From positions 38,371,106-38,435,105 of the forward strand of contig CM055097.1 in NCBI GenBank assembly GCA_029204225.1: a DNA stretch of 64,000 nucleotides, given 5' to 3'. The translations under genes were made by a program, and so were the position numbers. A model generated the notes under the pieces. The model had not been told where the DNA came from, did not search any database, and saw only the letters and a list, made by a program, of their open reading frames with translations. This document shows, piece after piece, positions 45,372 to 56,412 of the stretch (position 1 is its first letter; each line of letters starts with the position of its first letter). The stretch is from Diphasiastrum complanatum (taxonomy: Eukaryota > Streptophyta > Lycopodiopsida > Lycopodiales > Lycopodiaceae).

Positions 45372-46387
45372 TCTTATTGCCAACTTTGACCATTGGATAA
45401 TACACAATAGTACCCTTGTTGGTATTATTGTTACTTTTGTTATCCTTGAAGAATCCAATCGAGATGTTTGACTTATAAAACAAACTGATACATCTGGCTA
45501 CTTCCACATCAGCTCCAATTTGTGGTTGTAACCCATGTATGTATTGATGTACATGCACACTTTCGTCTAGTTTGACCTTAAGTGTCAATTGCCAAAATTC
45601 ATGATTATAATCTTGGATTGAACCCGTTTGCTGAACTGAACACCAACGTTCAAAGAATATTTTCTCCTGAAATGGATTCAAGAAAACCTTAGTATACAAT
45701 TTCTTGAATTGTAGCCAATTATAGATTGCTGGTTGAACATGTGAATAAGCCTCGACTTTCTTCCACCAAACATGCGACTGGACCCTCGAGGTGTAGCAAA
45801 GCATAAGCAATCTTTGCTTGGTTAGTCCTTGGAAATAATTGAAAATATTTATCCAATTTGTGTAACCATTCTTCCACCTCTATAGTATCGGTGTTTCCAC
45901 TAAAGTTAGGCATGAAGATTTTATCTTTAGAATCATTACCATCCCTCTTTAACCCTTGATTCTTTTGAGTGCAATCCATATTACTCATATGAGTATTATA
46001 ATTTACTGCATTCCAATAATGAGGAGGCAATTTGTTGTATGACTCGAGCTCTTGTAGTACCCATTGTTGTGGATCTTGAGCAGCCACACCAGCAAGAAGA
46101 AGTCCAAAAGCTTGGAGTGAAAATTCGTTTGGTGTTGGAATAGCTGGTTGCAACCAAATAGATTGATCATCACATACTTGTTGTTTTTCCTTGTTGTTAC
46201 GCAATGTCGCCAAATGATCATAACTACCTTGGACCGAAATTTCAAATGTTGAAACATTCAGGAATGATGAAGGACTCTGACCTTGATGAACATCTTGTTT
46301 TTGTAGAGTAGTATTCATGACAGATTCAAAACATGACATCATCAACTCTAACATTTTCTCCCAACATCGCTCTGAGCTTTCCTGCAT
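45292..46387 (-). pseudogene. Ty3/gypsy gag M with frameshift
   Basis: The minus-strand pieces 46387-45800 and 45790-45292 together form a Retrotrans_gag domain (FMPNFSGNTDTIEVEEWLHK, LDKYFQLFPRTNQAKIAYAL; then AIYNWLQFKKLYTKVFLNPF, RWCSVQQTGSIQDYNHEFWQ). One frameshift near 45790 separates them. The N-terminal part (PTPNEFSLQAFGLLLAGVAA) is less typical. Protease and RT should follow to the left but are absent. Confidence 0.83.
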
Positions 46388-46689
46388 CTGTTGTCATGTT
46401 TGTTTATTCACTCCAATGGTGTCTTTTATTAATTTTGGTTTTTATTATAAGATTGTTGTGTGTTTTTTTTGCTAGTAGGGAATTCAAGGGGGAGACACAG
46501 TATCGAAAGGGCTTTCTATTGGTGTAAGTTGTGTTTTTGAGATTTTTTTTATTGTTCATGTTTTTTTTTTGTTCCCTTTGAGCTCTAAGGCTCGGTTGAG
46601 ATGGTGGTTCGGTCGAAAAATATGTGGAACTGGTCCGGTCGAGATTTTATCAAGCCCTGACTCAGTGACCTAGAGATTTAGTCAAGATT

Positions 46690-46855
46690 TGACCCAAAAA
46701 AACTTGGTCGACCATTGATCCAAAAAAAACTCAGTCAAACACTGACCCAAACAAAATTCGGTCGAACGTTGAGCCAAAAAATTCGGTCCAACGCTGAGCC
46801 AAAAAATTCGGTTGATCGCTTAGCCAAAAAAAATTTGGTTGAACACTGAGCGATT
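46690..46855. repeat. Short tandem array, 25-28-bp unit
   Basis: About six diverged units of the form CCAAAAAATTCGGTCGAACG plus CTGAG. Upstream (46600-46660) the words GGTTCGGTCGA and GGTCCGGTCGAGATTT occur, resembling the complement of the unit in the large array at 61524-62690. Confidence 0.75.
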
Positions 46856-46931
46856 TCCAACTCAATCTAGTTTTTGAAAAGAGAAGGCTCGAGCGGGAGA
46901 ACGGTTGTAAGAGCGTGAAGATGGACAATGA

Positions 46932-47140
46932 ATACAAGAAATCAAGAAACTAGTCAAAATTTGAGAAACTAACTAAACGTAACAAAACTTTACCAAAATG
47001 GGTAAAGATAGAATCCATTATCCATTATTATTGATCATTCACAAGATTACGCCTGAAACTAGAGCATGATCGTAGCTCTCATGTGATTGTAGGCACATGA
47101 ACCATCAATACTATCTAGAAAGCTCTCAAAGAGAAGCTTC
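46932..47140. repeat. Direct repeat, copy 2
   Basis: This is the second copy of the ~205-base repeat at 45168-45371, in the same orientation, with about a dozen differences. It ends near AGAGAAGCTTC, after which the two sequences diverge. Confidence 0.85.
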
Positions 47141-47416
47141 AAGACCACCAAAAGTTCAAAAATCATGAAAGTAGTAGATTAGCACGACCTCCTCTATCTA
47201 TAGTGGGCCCTTAGTGCCTCTAATTAGCTTTTGGACCCTTATTACCTTAGTTTGGGCCTTACAACCATTATTATGATTCCCGTCAATACAAACGTGGCGT
47301 GGTTGTTTGCGCCTTTTTATTAACAATTCTAATAACTAATTCTAGTCTAGTTTAGCTCCATGGCTATTTTTGGTAATTCATTAGTAATCAATTACATACA
47401 GCACATGACACAATCA

Positions 47417-48152
47417 CACTATGAATGAATGTCCAACATTGAAACAACGACTGACGAATACTATTTATCATCTGTGTAACTCTACTGGACATGAAACAGC
47501 CTTTTGCTCTTTTAATCCTCAGATCATCCAGCAAAGGTATGCTAAGCTTCAGTATCGAAAACCTACTTATTCAAAGGGTGGTGCTAATGGGAAGCCTTTC
47601 AATTTTGCCCTTGGATTCCAAAACGACTAGCTCTGCCAGTTCCAATGGGACAGAGTGCTCCTCCTACAAATCTAATAGAACCCGAACCTTATCCTGGTAA
47701 TGAGCAATGGAACTATAGCAATGATCACGAGAGTGGTCCTTCATAGCAGTATGTTATCTATGCTGCTGCGCAACAACAAGCAGCTAGACAATGGTCGAGA
47801 GCACCACTTGGATGTTTTGCATGTGGAGAGAACCATAGATGCTGAATGTCCAAACAAAGAAAAGTTTATACCATTCTGTAGAGAATGTGGTTATAAATAC
47901 TGTTATAAAGAATGTCTTGCAAGACCCAAACCACCACCGGTTACTACTCCAGTGAATATGATTACGATCAAGAAAAGGCTAGTAGTTCAATCTAAACCAA
48001 CTATACCTTTGATGGGTGTTACCAGAGCTCTGAAACAAAAGGAGATTCTAGTTGATCAATCAATCGATAAGGAAGATTTTAGCTTCAGTGTCCAATCAAA
48101 AAATGATATTTGGTGGTTGGCAGCTTTCCAAGTATATTTGCTCATTCCATAA
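47417..48152 (+). pseudogene. Gag C-terminal (zinc-knuckle) fragment
   Basis: Pieces in different frames read ECPTLKQRLTNTIYHLCNST, then GHETAFC (a knuckle with its first Cys changed to Tyr), and GCFACGENHRC and CRECGYKYCYKECLARPKPP, a second Cys-rich cluster. A proline-rich linker follows, as at the end of gypsy gag. Stops and frame changes are frequent. The identity as retroelement gag rests on the Cys/His spacing. Confidence 0.5.
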
Positions 48153-49279
48153 TGAGATATGATTGAAATTTTAAATCAAATTAACTAGTTATGATGATTT
48201 TGAATCTTAATGGTACATTTATGTTGAATGGTTCTAAAAGATAATCATGGATATTCTGTAGAACATCTTATCCTCGGATTATCAAAGAGCATATGAATGG
48301 TATAAAGCTCAAATGTACTTGGAAAATAAGATTTCAATCAAGCGATTTGAAAACTCTGAAATGCATGTATTATGTTTCTCATGGAGCGAGTAAAATCAGT
48401 GGCTCTGATACCCTGCCTAATTAGTTGATCTCCATAAGTTGATTACAAGATTATGTCATGAGTAGTTTGCTACCATGCATTTATAGAGTCATTCCAAATT
48501 TACTCTCATGTGTTGGAGTTGTAAACACAAACTGGCCTACTTAGCCTCCTACAAGAACCAATGTCCTATGTCCCATGCCACCAACCAATCAAGTTAACTT
48601 TTGCAAAAAATTTAGATTCAATGATGATCCAAAATGTTAGATTTAGGCCAAGAAATGTATCTTGGTTTCCAAGGGAGGTTTGAACCTGTTGGGATCAAAG
48701 AAACTTTGGATGCCAAACTAACCAACTAATCCAACCTTTGGATGATCTAGGCCAAGAATGTTTGCATTAATCACAAAATCCTCGACAATTCATTCACTAG
48801 CTTGCTAGTCTGATCAAAAATCAATAACCAAAAGCAAATAAAATCAAAAGATATTTAGTACCTACTTATATTTGAACCTCATTCCCTATAAATAGGTGGT
48901 ACAACAACATGAAGCACTTAAATCAGATAGTATTGCTCCAAAATCTTCTTTGAACCAAATATGGAAAAAGGCTACACTTTCTCCATGCCTTTCAACCTAT
49001 TTATAGGTGTGAGATATGACTATCTCTCCTCTCTCTAGAGTCATATGGCCCTAAAATAAAACTATGAACCCCTAACTACCAATCTTGGTCCATATTACTA
49101 AGTTACGTCAAATAAAGGGCTTTTTTTTGGGACTTAAGGTCTACCATTTCTAAGACGTATTCAAAAATAGTAAATAATACTTTTTAATTACCTAATCATG
49201 TGTGAGAAGTTTGATGTACAATAATCACAAGTTTGGCCTCCATTAGGCCTAAAATAGTCAAGTTAATATCATAGACTAG
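48153..49279 (-). other. Noncoding stretch; decayed LTR-like DNA
   Basis: The primer-like GGTATCAGAGCC on the minus strand (48401-48412) follows ...TTAGGCA, which could be the end of an LTR that extends rightwards through 49279 and, beyond the TRIM cluster, to about 50300. ATTTATAGG boxes occur near 48887 and 49010. No coding sequence is present. ACTAG at 49275-49279 borders the first TRIM LTR. Confidence 0.4.
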
Positions 49280-49423
49280 TGTTAGAAATCCATAAATCAT
49301 AATATGGATGGACAAAATAGGATCCGAGCCCAGGACCTCCCTCATACCGGATGAGATGCTCTACCACTGAGCTATTCGCCCTGTTTGATAGTTCTCTCTA
49401 GAGTGTGGTTTGATATTCCAACA
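49280..49423 (-). repeat. TRIM LTR 1 (leftmost)
   Basis: The LTR is 144 bp; on the minus strand it reads TGTTGGAATATC ... TTTCTAACA. It contains a tRNA-like segment with A box TAGCTCAGTGG and a weaker B box GGCTCGGATCC. A TTTT run directly after the B box is absent from the other two copies. Confidence 0.88.
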
Positions 49424-49488
49424 GCCCCCCCCCCCCTCAAGCCACACTTGGTTAGGGTCCTAGCTGTCACCTGCCCTACAACTTGGGC
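49424..49488 (-). repeat. Partial TRIM interior
   Basis: This matches the LTR-proximal (polypurine) half of the complete interior, with an expanded C run on the + strand (49424-49436). It stops at CTTGGGC, where the copia-K LTR fragment begins. Confidence 0.8.
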
Positions 49489-49650
49489 AATAGAGAGGGC
49501 ACAAAGAGCTTAGTCTCCAAATTTGCATTACACACAAATTTCATCATTTTCTTAATGAGAGTACATCACATATATATAGATCCATGGACTCTCCTCCTAC
49601 TTTGAGTTGAATTTGAGTTGTGAATCCACCTCTCAAGCTATCTAGACTTT
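49489..49650 (-). repeat. Copia K LTR fragment inside the TRIM cluster
   Basis: The reverse complement matches about 31732-31893 of the K LTR, including its TATATATA box, with roughly one difference per eight to ten bases. It sits exactly between TRIM sequences. Confidence 0.85.
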
Positions 49651-49682
49651 CATGTTAGAAATCCATAAATCATAATATGGAT

Positions 49683-49754
49683 GGACAGACTAGGATCCGA
49701 ACCCAGGACCTCTCTCATACCGGATGAGATGCTCTACCACTGAGCTATCCGCCC
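49683..49754 (-). ncRNA. tRNA-like sequence within TRIM LTR 2
   Basis: The 72 bases fold as a cloverleaf. The 7-bp acceptor is GGGCGGA/TCTGTCC with two G-T pairs, the 4-bp D stem GCTC/GAGC, the 5-bp anticodon stem TCTCA/TGAGA with loop TCCGGTA, and the T arm CTGGG-TTCGGAT-CCTAG. A box TAGCTCAGTGG and B box GGTTCGGATCC are at the normal spacing for a Pol III type 2 promoter. The loop would place CGG at the anticodon, but position 33 is C instead of the near-universal U and no CCA-adjacent processing is implied. I call it tRNA-derived, not a functional tRNA gene. The same segment is at about 49310-49382 and 49942-50013 in the other LTRs. Confidence 0.75.
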
Positions 49755-49897
49755 TGTTTGATAGTTCTCTAGAGTGTGGTTTGATATTCCAACACCCCGC
49801 CTCAAGCACCACTTGGTTGGGGTCCTAGCTATCACCTGCCCTACAACTTGGGCCACCTAACCATGGCTTTGACACCATGACCTGTTAGGTCTAACTT

Positions 49898-49911
49898 GGC
49901 TCTGATACCAT
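49898..49911 (-). other. Primer-binding site, tRNA-iMet (TRIM)
   Basis: On the minus strand TGGTATCAGAGCCA matches the complement of plant initiator Met tRNA over 14 bases and touches the LTR end. It shows that the 402-bp unit replicates by reverse transcription and is not a SINE. Confidence 0.92.
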
Positions 49912-50054
49912 GTTAGAAATCCATAAATCATAATATGGATGGACATACTAGGATCCAAACTCAGGACCTCCCTCATACCAGATGACATGCTCTACCACTG
50001 AGCTATCCGCCCTGTTTGATAGTTCTCTCTAGAGTGTGGTTTGAAATTCCAACA

Positions 50055-52794
50055 CTAGAGACACCTCTTGGCTCACATTTGCTTATGTCATCCACCCATC
50101 CTCAGTAGGCCGAGTGAACCATATTTATATATACAAAACACAAGTGGGACGCACTTCAACCACAATCCACACTTAGATTTGTGACATGAGAACCTTTGGC
50201 CTCTCACTCAAAAATTAGCATAATCCACACAGATGTTGAGTGTAATAGCAACCATTGGTCCTTTCTTGAAGAGTAAAAATTGGCATACCATTCTCTTGCT
50301 ACCAAGAATTTTGAGTTCACTTTCAACTAGTTAAACTCGGAATGGCAAACTAATACCTCATCTATGATAAGAATTTTTCTTTAAAAGAATCAAATTTAGT
50401 TTAACTCGGAATGGAAAACTAACACCTCATCCATGATTAGATTTTTTTGCTAAAGAATCAAGTTTATTGAATTTGTAGAGCTTTGTGTTTTTACACATAA
50501 TATAATACAACAAGCCATTATGGCCACAACTTACTATTGGGAGTGGATCTTTGAACTTTGTTCATTCTATAACATCATGATAAATCCATTCATCATTTTT
50601 TTTTTAATGTCACATCCAAAGAGACCACCCCATTTTCTAACACTATTTCTACACCAAATCTATGACCAACTTTACCCCTATGCTCTTCAACAATATCACT
50701 CTTCAATCCAAGAATTTGCAAAACATTTGGAATTTGTTTTGGGCTAATGCTCTTTCTAACATATGATAGTGTGTTTAATTTCTCTTCTATGAGGCTCACA
50801 ACACTTTTTGACTTTATTAGAGTTTGAAGATTACTGAACTAGTTTGGTTTTTGAATTATGTCTTCTCTTGTTCATTTACTTGTAGTTCTTAATATGATTA
50901 GTTTCTTGAGAGAGAAAAGAAAACACACAAAATTAACTTATCAAAAAAAAAAAATTCAAAATTATCTCTTATGATACAATCATAGTTTTTTGACCAAAAA
51001 TAATACAATGTTTGGTGCATGGTCCATTAGTCTACTCCAAATGGGAGTGCATGCATGTGGAAGATAAGTACTCAATTCTAACAAATAAATTTTGGTGCAT
51101 GTTCCATTAGTCTACTCCAAATGGGAGTGCATGCATGTGGAAGATAAGTACTCAATTCTAACAAATAAATTTTGGGCTATAGTGTGGTTGAAGTTTAAAT
51201 TTTATATCCAGATGAGTGAAAATCCTATGCCCAAGTTTTATATCAGGAATCTCCATACATAAATCTAGTTCAATAAAAATAACATACTTAAACTAATATC
51301 ACCATACTAGAATTGTCTTAATAAGTTTTGTGAATCTTATATTGGTTTTAGCTTCCATAGAATGAATCAATGTGTATGCAGAGAAGCTTATTTTTAAACC
51401 CCAAGAAAAGACAAAAACTTTTTTGAAGAGCTCAGAGATATGTTCAAAACATAAGTGTCTCTAAAATTTCATTTTGGGTCATACTTGTTTACATAGTTGT
51501 GTTGCTATCTTTTGCATATTTGGTGGCTTTATATGCAAGTATGCTCCAAACCATTCACAACCCTACACCCAAAAAACAAAACTTGTACAAAATAAGTATC
51601 TTCGTATTGTTGGCATTCACAAGATGGATTATCCCTTAATTTGAAAAGATATATGTGTGCCAATATTATAAAATAGATGAACAATGCAGATCTTAGTTTC
51701 TCTTTATTGATAGCTATCATTTTATTATCTATTGCAAGAAAACAAAACATGCTTATTCTCCTCTCCCATTGCATAACTTTACTTTAGTTTGATATAAATG
51801 GTTGATCTTGTGAAGGTGGGGTGACTAGACTTCGTCACACAACCATTGATGTGAGAGGCTCTTAATCAATTTTGTTTTTTTTGCTGAATTAAAATCATTA
51901 AATTATTTGAAACGACTCGTGAATTTTTTGTGGTTTCTTCCATAGGGTTCGATTGCAATGCACACACACATACGCATGTAACATAATGAAATCATGTCTC
52001 TCATATGAACAATGAAAGGATTTTTGTTGCAATTGAATTATTGTATTTTGTTTCCTAAAAAATATCATACTCTTAATGGCGCACTAACATTTGTGATTGA
52101 TTTGATGGACCAGCATAAATTTTCATATTTAAATATTTGCACCCATCATTGGAGACTTTGAAACAACTAGTGTTTCACTAGTTTTTTAGATTGGTATTGA
52201 AGTTTTAGATTACAAAGATTTAACCATAAAAATAATTAAAGCTAGTTTTATTTGACATTAGTAATATTACCACTGATGCTTTCTAGTCTAAATTGGTGAC
52301 TCATTTGGATTTAAGTAGATTTAACATCTCAACATATTCTTATATTTTTTATAGTCATGAAAAGGAAAGGTAGTCATATGGAAATACTACATTCATGAAT
52401 CCTACAAGAAAATACTCTCTCTTTCTCTTGAAATTTTTTTTTTAGCAAAATAATCTATTGTTATTTAACATCAAAATATTGGATCATAAAGTCGTCACAT
52501 CTTTGCATTTGTTGCATTGTTCTCAATGAAAATATTTGCAGTCAACATTAAAACTTTTGAGCATTTATCATTTATCAACTGAAAGGTTATGTGCCACAAA
52601 AGAGTTAGGCTAACACAAATAGTTTGCTTATGTCAAACAAAAAGCATGAAAGGAGATTATAAACCTCTCTTAAACTCAAATATATGTATATGTTTAACAA
52701 GCATGAAAAAAAATTAACCTCTCTTAAACTCAAATATTTGTATAACTGCACATCTATAATACTTTTACTTCTAGATTTCACCAAGCATGTTTGT

Positions 52795-52797
<3 letters not shown>
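50055..52797. other. AT-rich stretch with local duplications
   Basis: No supported gene is present. The part to about 50300 may continue the decayed LTR on the minus strand. Two diverged copies of a ~70-base segment (TTTAACTCGGAATGG...) lie at about 50327-50470. A clean 80-bp tandem duplication is listed separately. The frame at 50520-50747 has no recognisable content. Confidence 0.4.
51011..51170. repeat. 80-bp tandem duplication
   Basis: Copies 51011-51090 and 51091-51170 differ at one base (G against T at the twelfth position). This is a recent local duplication in noncoding DNA. Confidence 0.95.

Positions 52798-52853
<56 letters not shown>
52798..52853 (+). repeat. (CA)n microsatellite
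   Basis: About 28 perfect CA units. The open frame across it is an artefact of the repeat. The flanks 52854-53848 hold no recognised feature. Confidence 0.97.
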
Positions 52854-52855
<2 letters not shown>

Positions 52856-53848
52856 CAAACATGCATATCATATTCTTTGAATTTTTCAAGTTTTCATCAA
52901 ATTCTCAATTGTCCTCACATTGCTTTCAATAAGGTCTACAATATTCACATATAATGTAAATGATGGAATCACATAGGCATTTCTTTTCATCCTCGTTCAT
53001 GTTCATTGCATCCTAGCATATGTCTTGCATTTGACCACTTGCATATTTTTCTCTAAATTATCAAGTTTTTTTGGCCCTTCTAGAAGTGTCATTTAAGAAG
53101 TGCACATCATATTTATTTTGTAATATTATAATAGGAGACAAAGATTCCACATTTCATTGAATTGTAAATCATTTGAGTGATTTACTTTGCTTTTTTGGCA
53201 AGTTGAGACAATAGGAAATTGAGTCAAAATTCACATTGGAGATTTAGTTTACAACATTGTTGTCAATGATGAAAACTTTGTTTATTCAATCATCTCACAG
53301 ATCATTTAGTATCTATCAATCAAACACAAGTTAGATACTTTTTAGCTTTCAATAGAATCAATAATACTCACACTTTGGCAAAGACTTGACAATAGGGGTA
53401 TCTAGCACTATATGACAAATGAGAGGGTCAAGATGGCCAAAGCAATAGTGCCTTGGTTATATATGATAGAGGGTATTGATTTTTAACTTTTTAACTTGAT
53501 ATGTGTGGCTTAATATTAGTCGTCTACCATGTGAAATGGTCTCCAAATTAGAGCAAAGATCTTTCAATTAGCCTATAAAAAAGGTAAGATAATGTGGCCA
53601 CCTTATTATCTTTTCATATTCAATGTAGTTTAGACAATGCATTTCAGACGTATCAAAGCTCAAAGCTCATTCAAGATGGCAAAAAGTGTGAGCACATTTT
53701 TAAAAGTTACTCAAATTAGATGAATACTTGTAAACCTAGATGGAAAATTAACTTAGCCAAACTTGATATAATTCAATCAACTACTTGCAAAATTTGGTTG
53801 ATAAGGTGAAAGTGTGCTTGCAATCCATTCATCTCCAATTGAACTAGA

Positions 53849-55083
53849 TGAAGAAACAAAATGTTTCTAATGCCAAAGCTTTGCTGGCTTTCAATTGTGA
53901 ACCTTTTACAAAAGACAACACGACAAGACACGAAATCAGTTGTGCTCCACAAACAGCCAAGAAGATCAGCCAAGTACCATACAGATATCTGATCTGATAT
54001 CATGACATGATCAAAAGTATTCTAGATCATGGCTAATTTGCCACTCTTGTAGTTTTAGATTAGTTGTAGATGTTTAATCTTTCTAATCTAGAAGTTACAT
54101 GATGTGACACAAAATTGTTTGTGAACTATATACTTTCTGGTTGATGCATAAGTCTAATGCTAGTAAACAAGTCAATAAGTCAGAAGACAAAAATATAGAA
54201 TACAAGTCCGCCTGCGTGCGAGACAATTTTGTATAGGATCTGTAGATCCAGAAGTTCGCTAGTAAGTGAGACACGAATTCGTGAGAGAACTATATTTCTC
54301 TCACACCTACGCACTGTGTGGATCTTTCATGTAGTGCTTGAAGAATCAGAAAATCAATAGATGATATTGTAGCTAGTGTGCACATTATTAATCTGTATGA
54401 TTGTATGATCTTTTATGTAAATTCATCTGCTACTATTCATGTGTCTGATTCACTTGCTCATTTTAATTCTGCACTTTGGTTCGATCTTGTTGAATGTTAC
54501 ATTAATTTGTTAACGTAGATCAGCAATGTTTGACAATTCTCTGAAGGATTGTAGGAGTGATACACTGGTAGTGACCAACAATCATATCTAAATTCCTGAC
54601 AAATTGATCTTGTTCGTGAATCCTTTTGCTTTGTGTTTCTCCTCGCTTTGCTTCGCGATCACTTGGCCATAAAGGGTAAATCAATTACAAAGCTCATCTT
54701 CATTTTCGTTTCATTTCGTTTCGTCTTGTTTCGTCTCGTCTCATCTCGTCTCGTCTCATCTCGTCTCGTTGTAGCCTGATTGATCTTGTCACAAAATCTT
54801 TCGATTAGTTTCATTTCGTGTCGTTTCGCGATCTCTTTGCTTCCAGCAAGAATCAATGTTAGAGCTCATTTAGGTTTCGCTTCACTTCACTTCATTTTGT
54901 TTTCGTCTAGAATTTGTCTCATTTCATTTCGCTGTGTTACAAAGCCTGATTGATCCAACTTGAACGGAAATAATTCGAGTGTCGCAAAAAGTTTCGCGAA
55001 TCCTTCGTGATTTAATTTTATTAGTTTGTCACCGAAGATTCTCTAGTTGGAATTTGCATTTTCTGAGTGCATTTTTTGCATCA
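53849..55083 (+). repeat. 5' LTR of copia N
   Basis: The LTR starts TGAAGAAACAAAATG and ends TTTTTTGCATCA. At 54708-54770 it has a CGTTTCGTCTCGTCTC-type pentanucleotide-like repeat that is much shorter and TG-rich in the 3' copy. Confidence 0.92.
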
Positions 55084-55084
55084 A

Positions 55085-55097
55085 TGGTATCATAGCC
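55085..55097 (+). other. Primer-binding site, tRNA-iMet type (copia N)
   Basis: TGGTATCATAGCC, one mismatch from TGGTATCAGAGCC, starts one base after the LTR. Confidence 0.85.
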
Positions 55098-55175
55098 TAC
55101 CTTGTCAAAATTTGACATAGCCGAAAAGCTATCAGATCTAGGAGGCTAAGCATTCATACAATCAAGCATCAACAA

Positions 55176-55990
55176 GTGAACATGAATTCAGAAGCAATGG
55201 TGTCAATCAGTAGCATGCAATCCAAGATCTATACAGTTCTGGATTCGTCAGGATCTAACTTCCTAGAATGGAAGGTAAAGACCTCGTTGATACTAAAGGG
55301 TGAAGGTTTGTTCCTCTGGGTAGATGGCACTAAAGAGATGCCTACAACATCAGGTTAGGAGCTTTGCGAATGGAGAGAAAAAAATGACAAGGCAGTAGCC
55401 TTGCTATCATCATCCATCAAGGATAGCCTCACACTAGACCTGGATACACTCTCCAAAGCATAGGAGATGTGGGTTACACTGCTCACGAGATTTCAAACAA
55501 AATCACGCAGTCAGATAATGATGTTGGAAGGTCAGCTGACAAACCTGCAGTGGGATGACAAAAATCTCACTTCCTTCATTAGGAAGATGAAAGATCTATT
55601 CCTATCACTACACAACTCTGGAGCAAAAAAATGCAGTGTCAACAGAGAAGTAGCTCACCTATCTATTGAGAGCCTTACCTAGATCTTTCTAGACAACCAG
55701 GACCCTGCTTGCAAAGGTTCCTACAATGACCCTCGAAAAGGCAATTGTCGAGATTCGAGAGGAAGTTGAGGCTAGAGAGCACCTTAATCACAAGGATGCT
55801 TCTGACCAATCCCTCTACAACAACAAAGAAAAATCAAAGAAAGAATAGAACAAAGGGAGGTCGAAATAGCAAAGTGGAGAGAAGAATACCTGCGAGAGAT
55901 GCAGACGTGATGGGCATACAATCGATACGTGCTGGCTCAATCCAAAGATTGAATGTATCCACTCCCACAAGAAGGGTCATATAACCATGG
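55176..55990 (+). pseudogene. gag of copia N, broken
   Basis: The likely first Met is the ATG at 55182. The gag domain reads SSGSNFLEWKVKTSLILKGE and, after TAG stops at about 55355 and 55463, MWVTLLTRFQTKSRSQIMML and NLTSFIRKMKDLFLSLHNSG. A zinc-knuckle remnant (near 55900-55990, ending with CIHSHKKGHITMDY) shows two frame changes. The two TAG stops occur where related gags have Gln or Trp. Confidence 0.8.
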
Positions 55991-56412
55991 ACTATCGCCT
56001 GAACTCAAGGAACAAATCAGCACGGAATAGACAAGAGAACAATAACAGTTTGTCCTATGTCGAGGAGCCAGAGAGTTCAAAAATGGGCAAAGAGAGATCA
56101 AATAGAAATTGTTCAACCGCCTACATTTGTGTAGACGTGTGTGCAGTGTCAACACCTAACACACAAGAGGTGATCCTAGACTCAGGAGCTACCTCACACT
56201 TCTTGACATCAAGACAAATCATGTCTCATTTTCGAAGTGCTGATCCATCAAGATTCATTGTTCTTGGAGATGGATTCAAACATCAAGTGAACAGTGCTGG
56301 TTCATTGTGGCTCAACACGAATGGTAGAGACAGACGCCTTGAAGATGTTCTGTTTGTGCCTACACTGCAGCAGGACTTGCTTTCTGTGGCAAAAATAACT
56401 GATGCCTGCTGA
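55991..56412 (+). pseudogene. Protease of copia N
   Basis: The frame reads TQEVILDSGATSHFLTSRQI, the copia retropepsin active site, and DVLFVPTLQQDLLSVAKITD, the conserved end of the domain. It stops at TGA 56410. This 140-codon piece is the best-preserved part of N. Confidence 0.87.

Larger units (their letters stand above)
49280..50054 (-). mobile_element. TRIM cluster: three LTRs with tRNA-like cores
   Basis: On the minus strand the order is LTR (50054-49912), interior (49911-49795), LTR (49794-49653), a copia-K LTR fragment (49650-49489), part of a TRIM interior (49488-49424) and a third LTR (49423-49280). The right half is a complete miniature element. The left half is a second unit whose primer-site end has been replaced by the K fragment. 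CTAG borders both outer ends (49276-49279, 50055-50058). Confidence 0.85.
49653..50054 (-). mobile_element. Complete 402-bp TRIM
   Basis: Two LTRs (49912-50054, 143 bp; 49653-49794, 142 bp) flank a 117-bp interior. The primer site TGGTATCAGAGCCA touches the first LTR and a purine-rich GAGGCGGGG touches the second. LTRs start TGTT and end AACA. There is no coding sequence. This is the layout of terminal-repeat retrotransposons in miniature, which rely on proteins of full-length elements. The distinctive point is the tRNA-like core of the LTR. Confidence 0.9.

Noticed and set aside
49310-49382. Nuclear tRNA gene (minus strand), possibly tRNA-Pro
   Set aside because: The sequence occurs three times, always inside the same ~143-bp LTR with matching flanks. 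Position 33 is not U and no terminator follows in two of three copies. It is better described as a tRNA-derived part of the LTR.
49653-50054. tRNA-derived SINE
   Set aside because: The unit has two direct LTRs, a 14-base iMet primer site and a purine tract, and no poly-A or A-rich tail, so it is an LTR-type element.
52684-52932. Small protein with a His-Thr repeat
   Set aside because: It is a translation of the CA microsatellite in AT-rich noncoding DNA.
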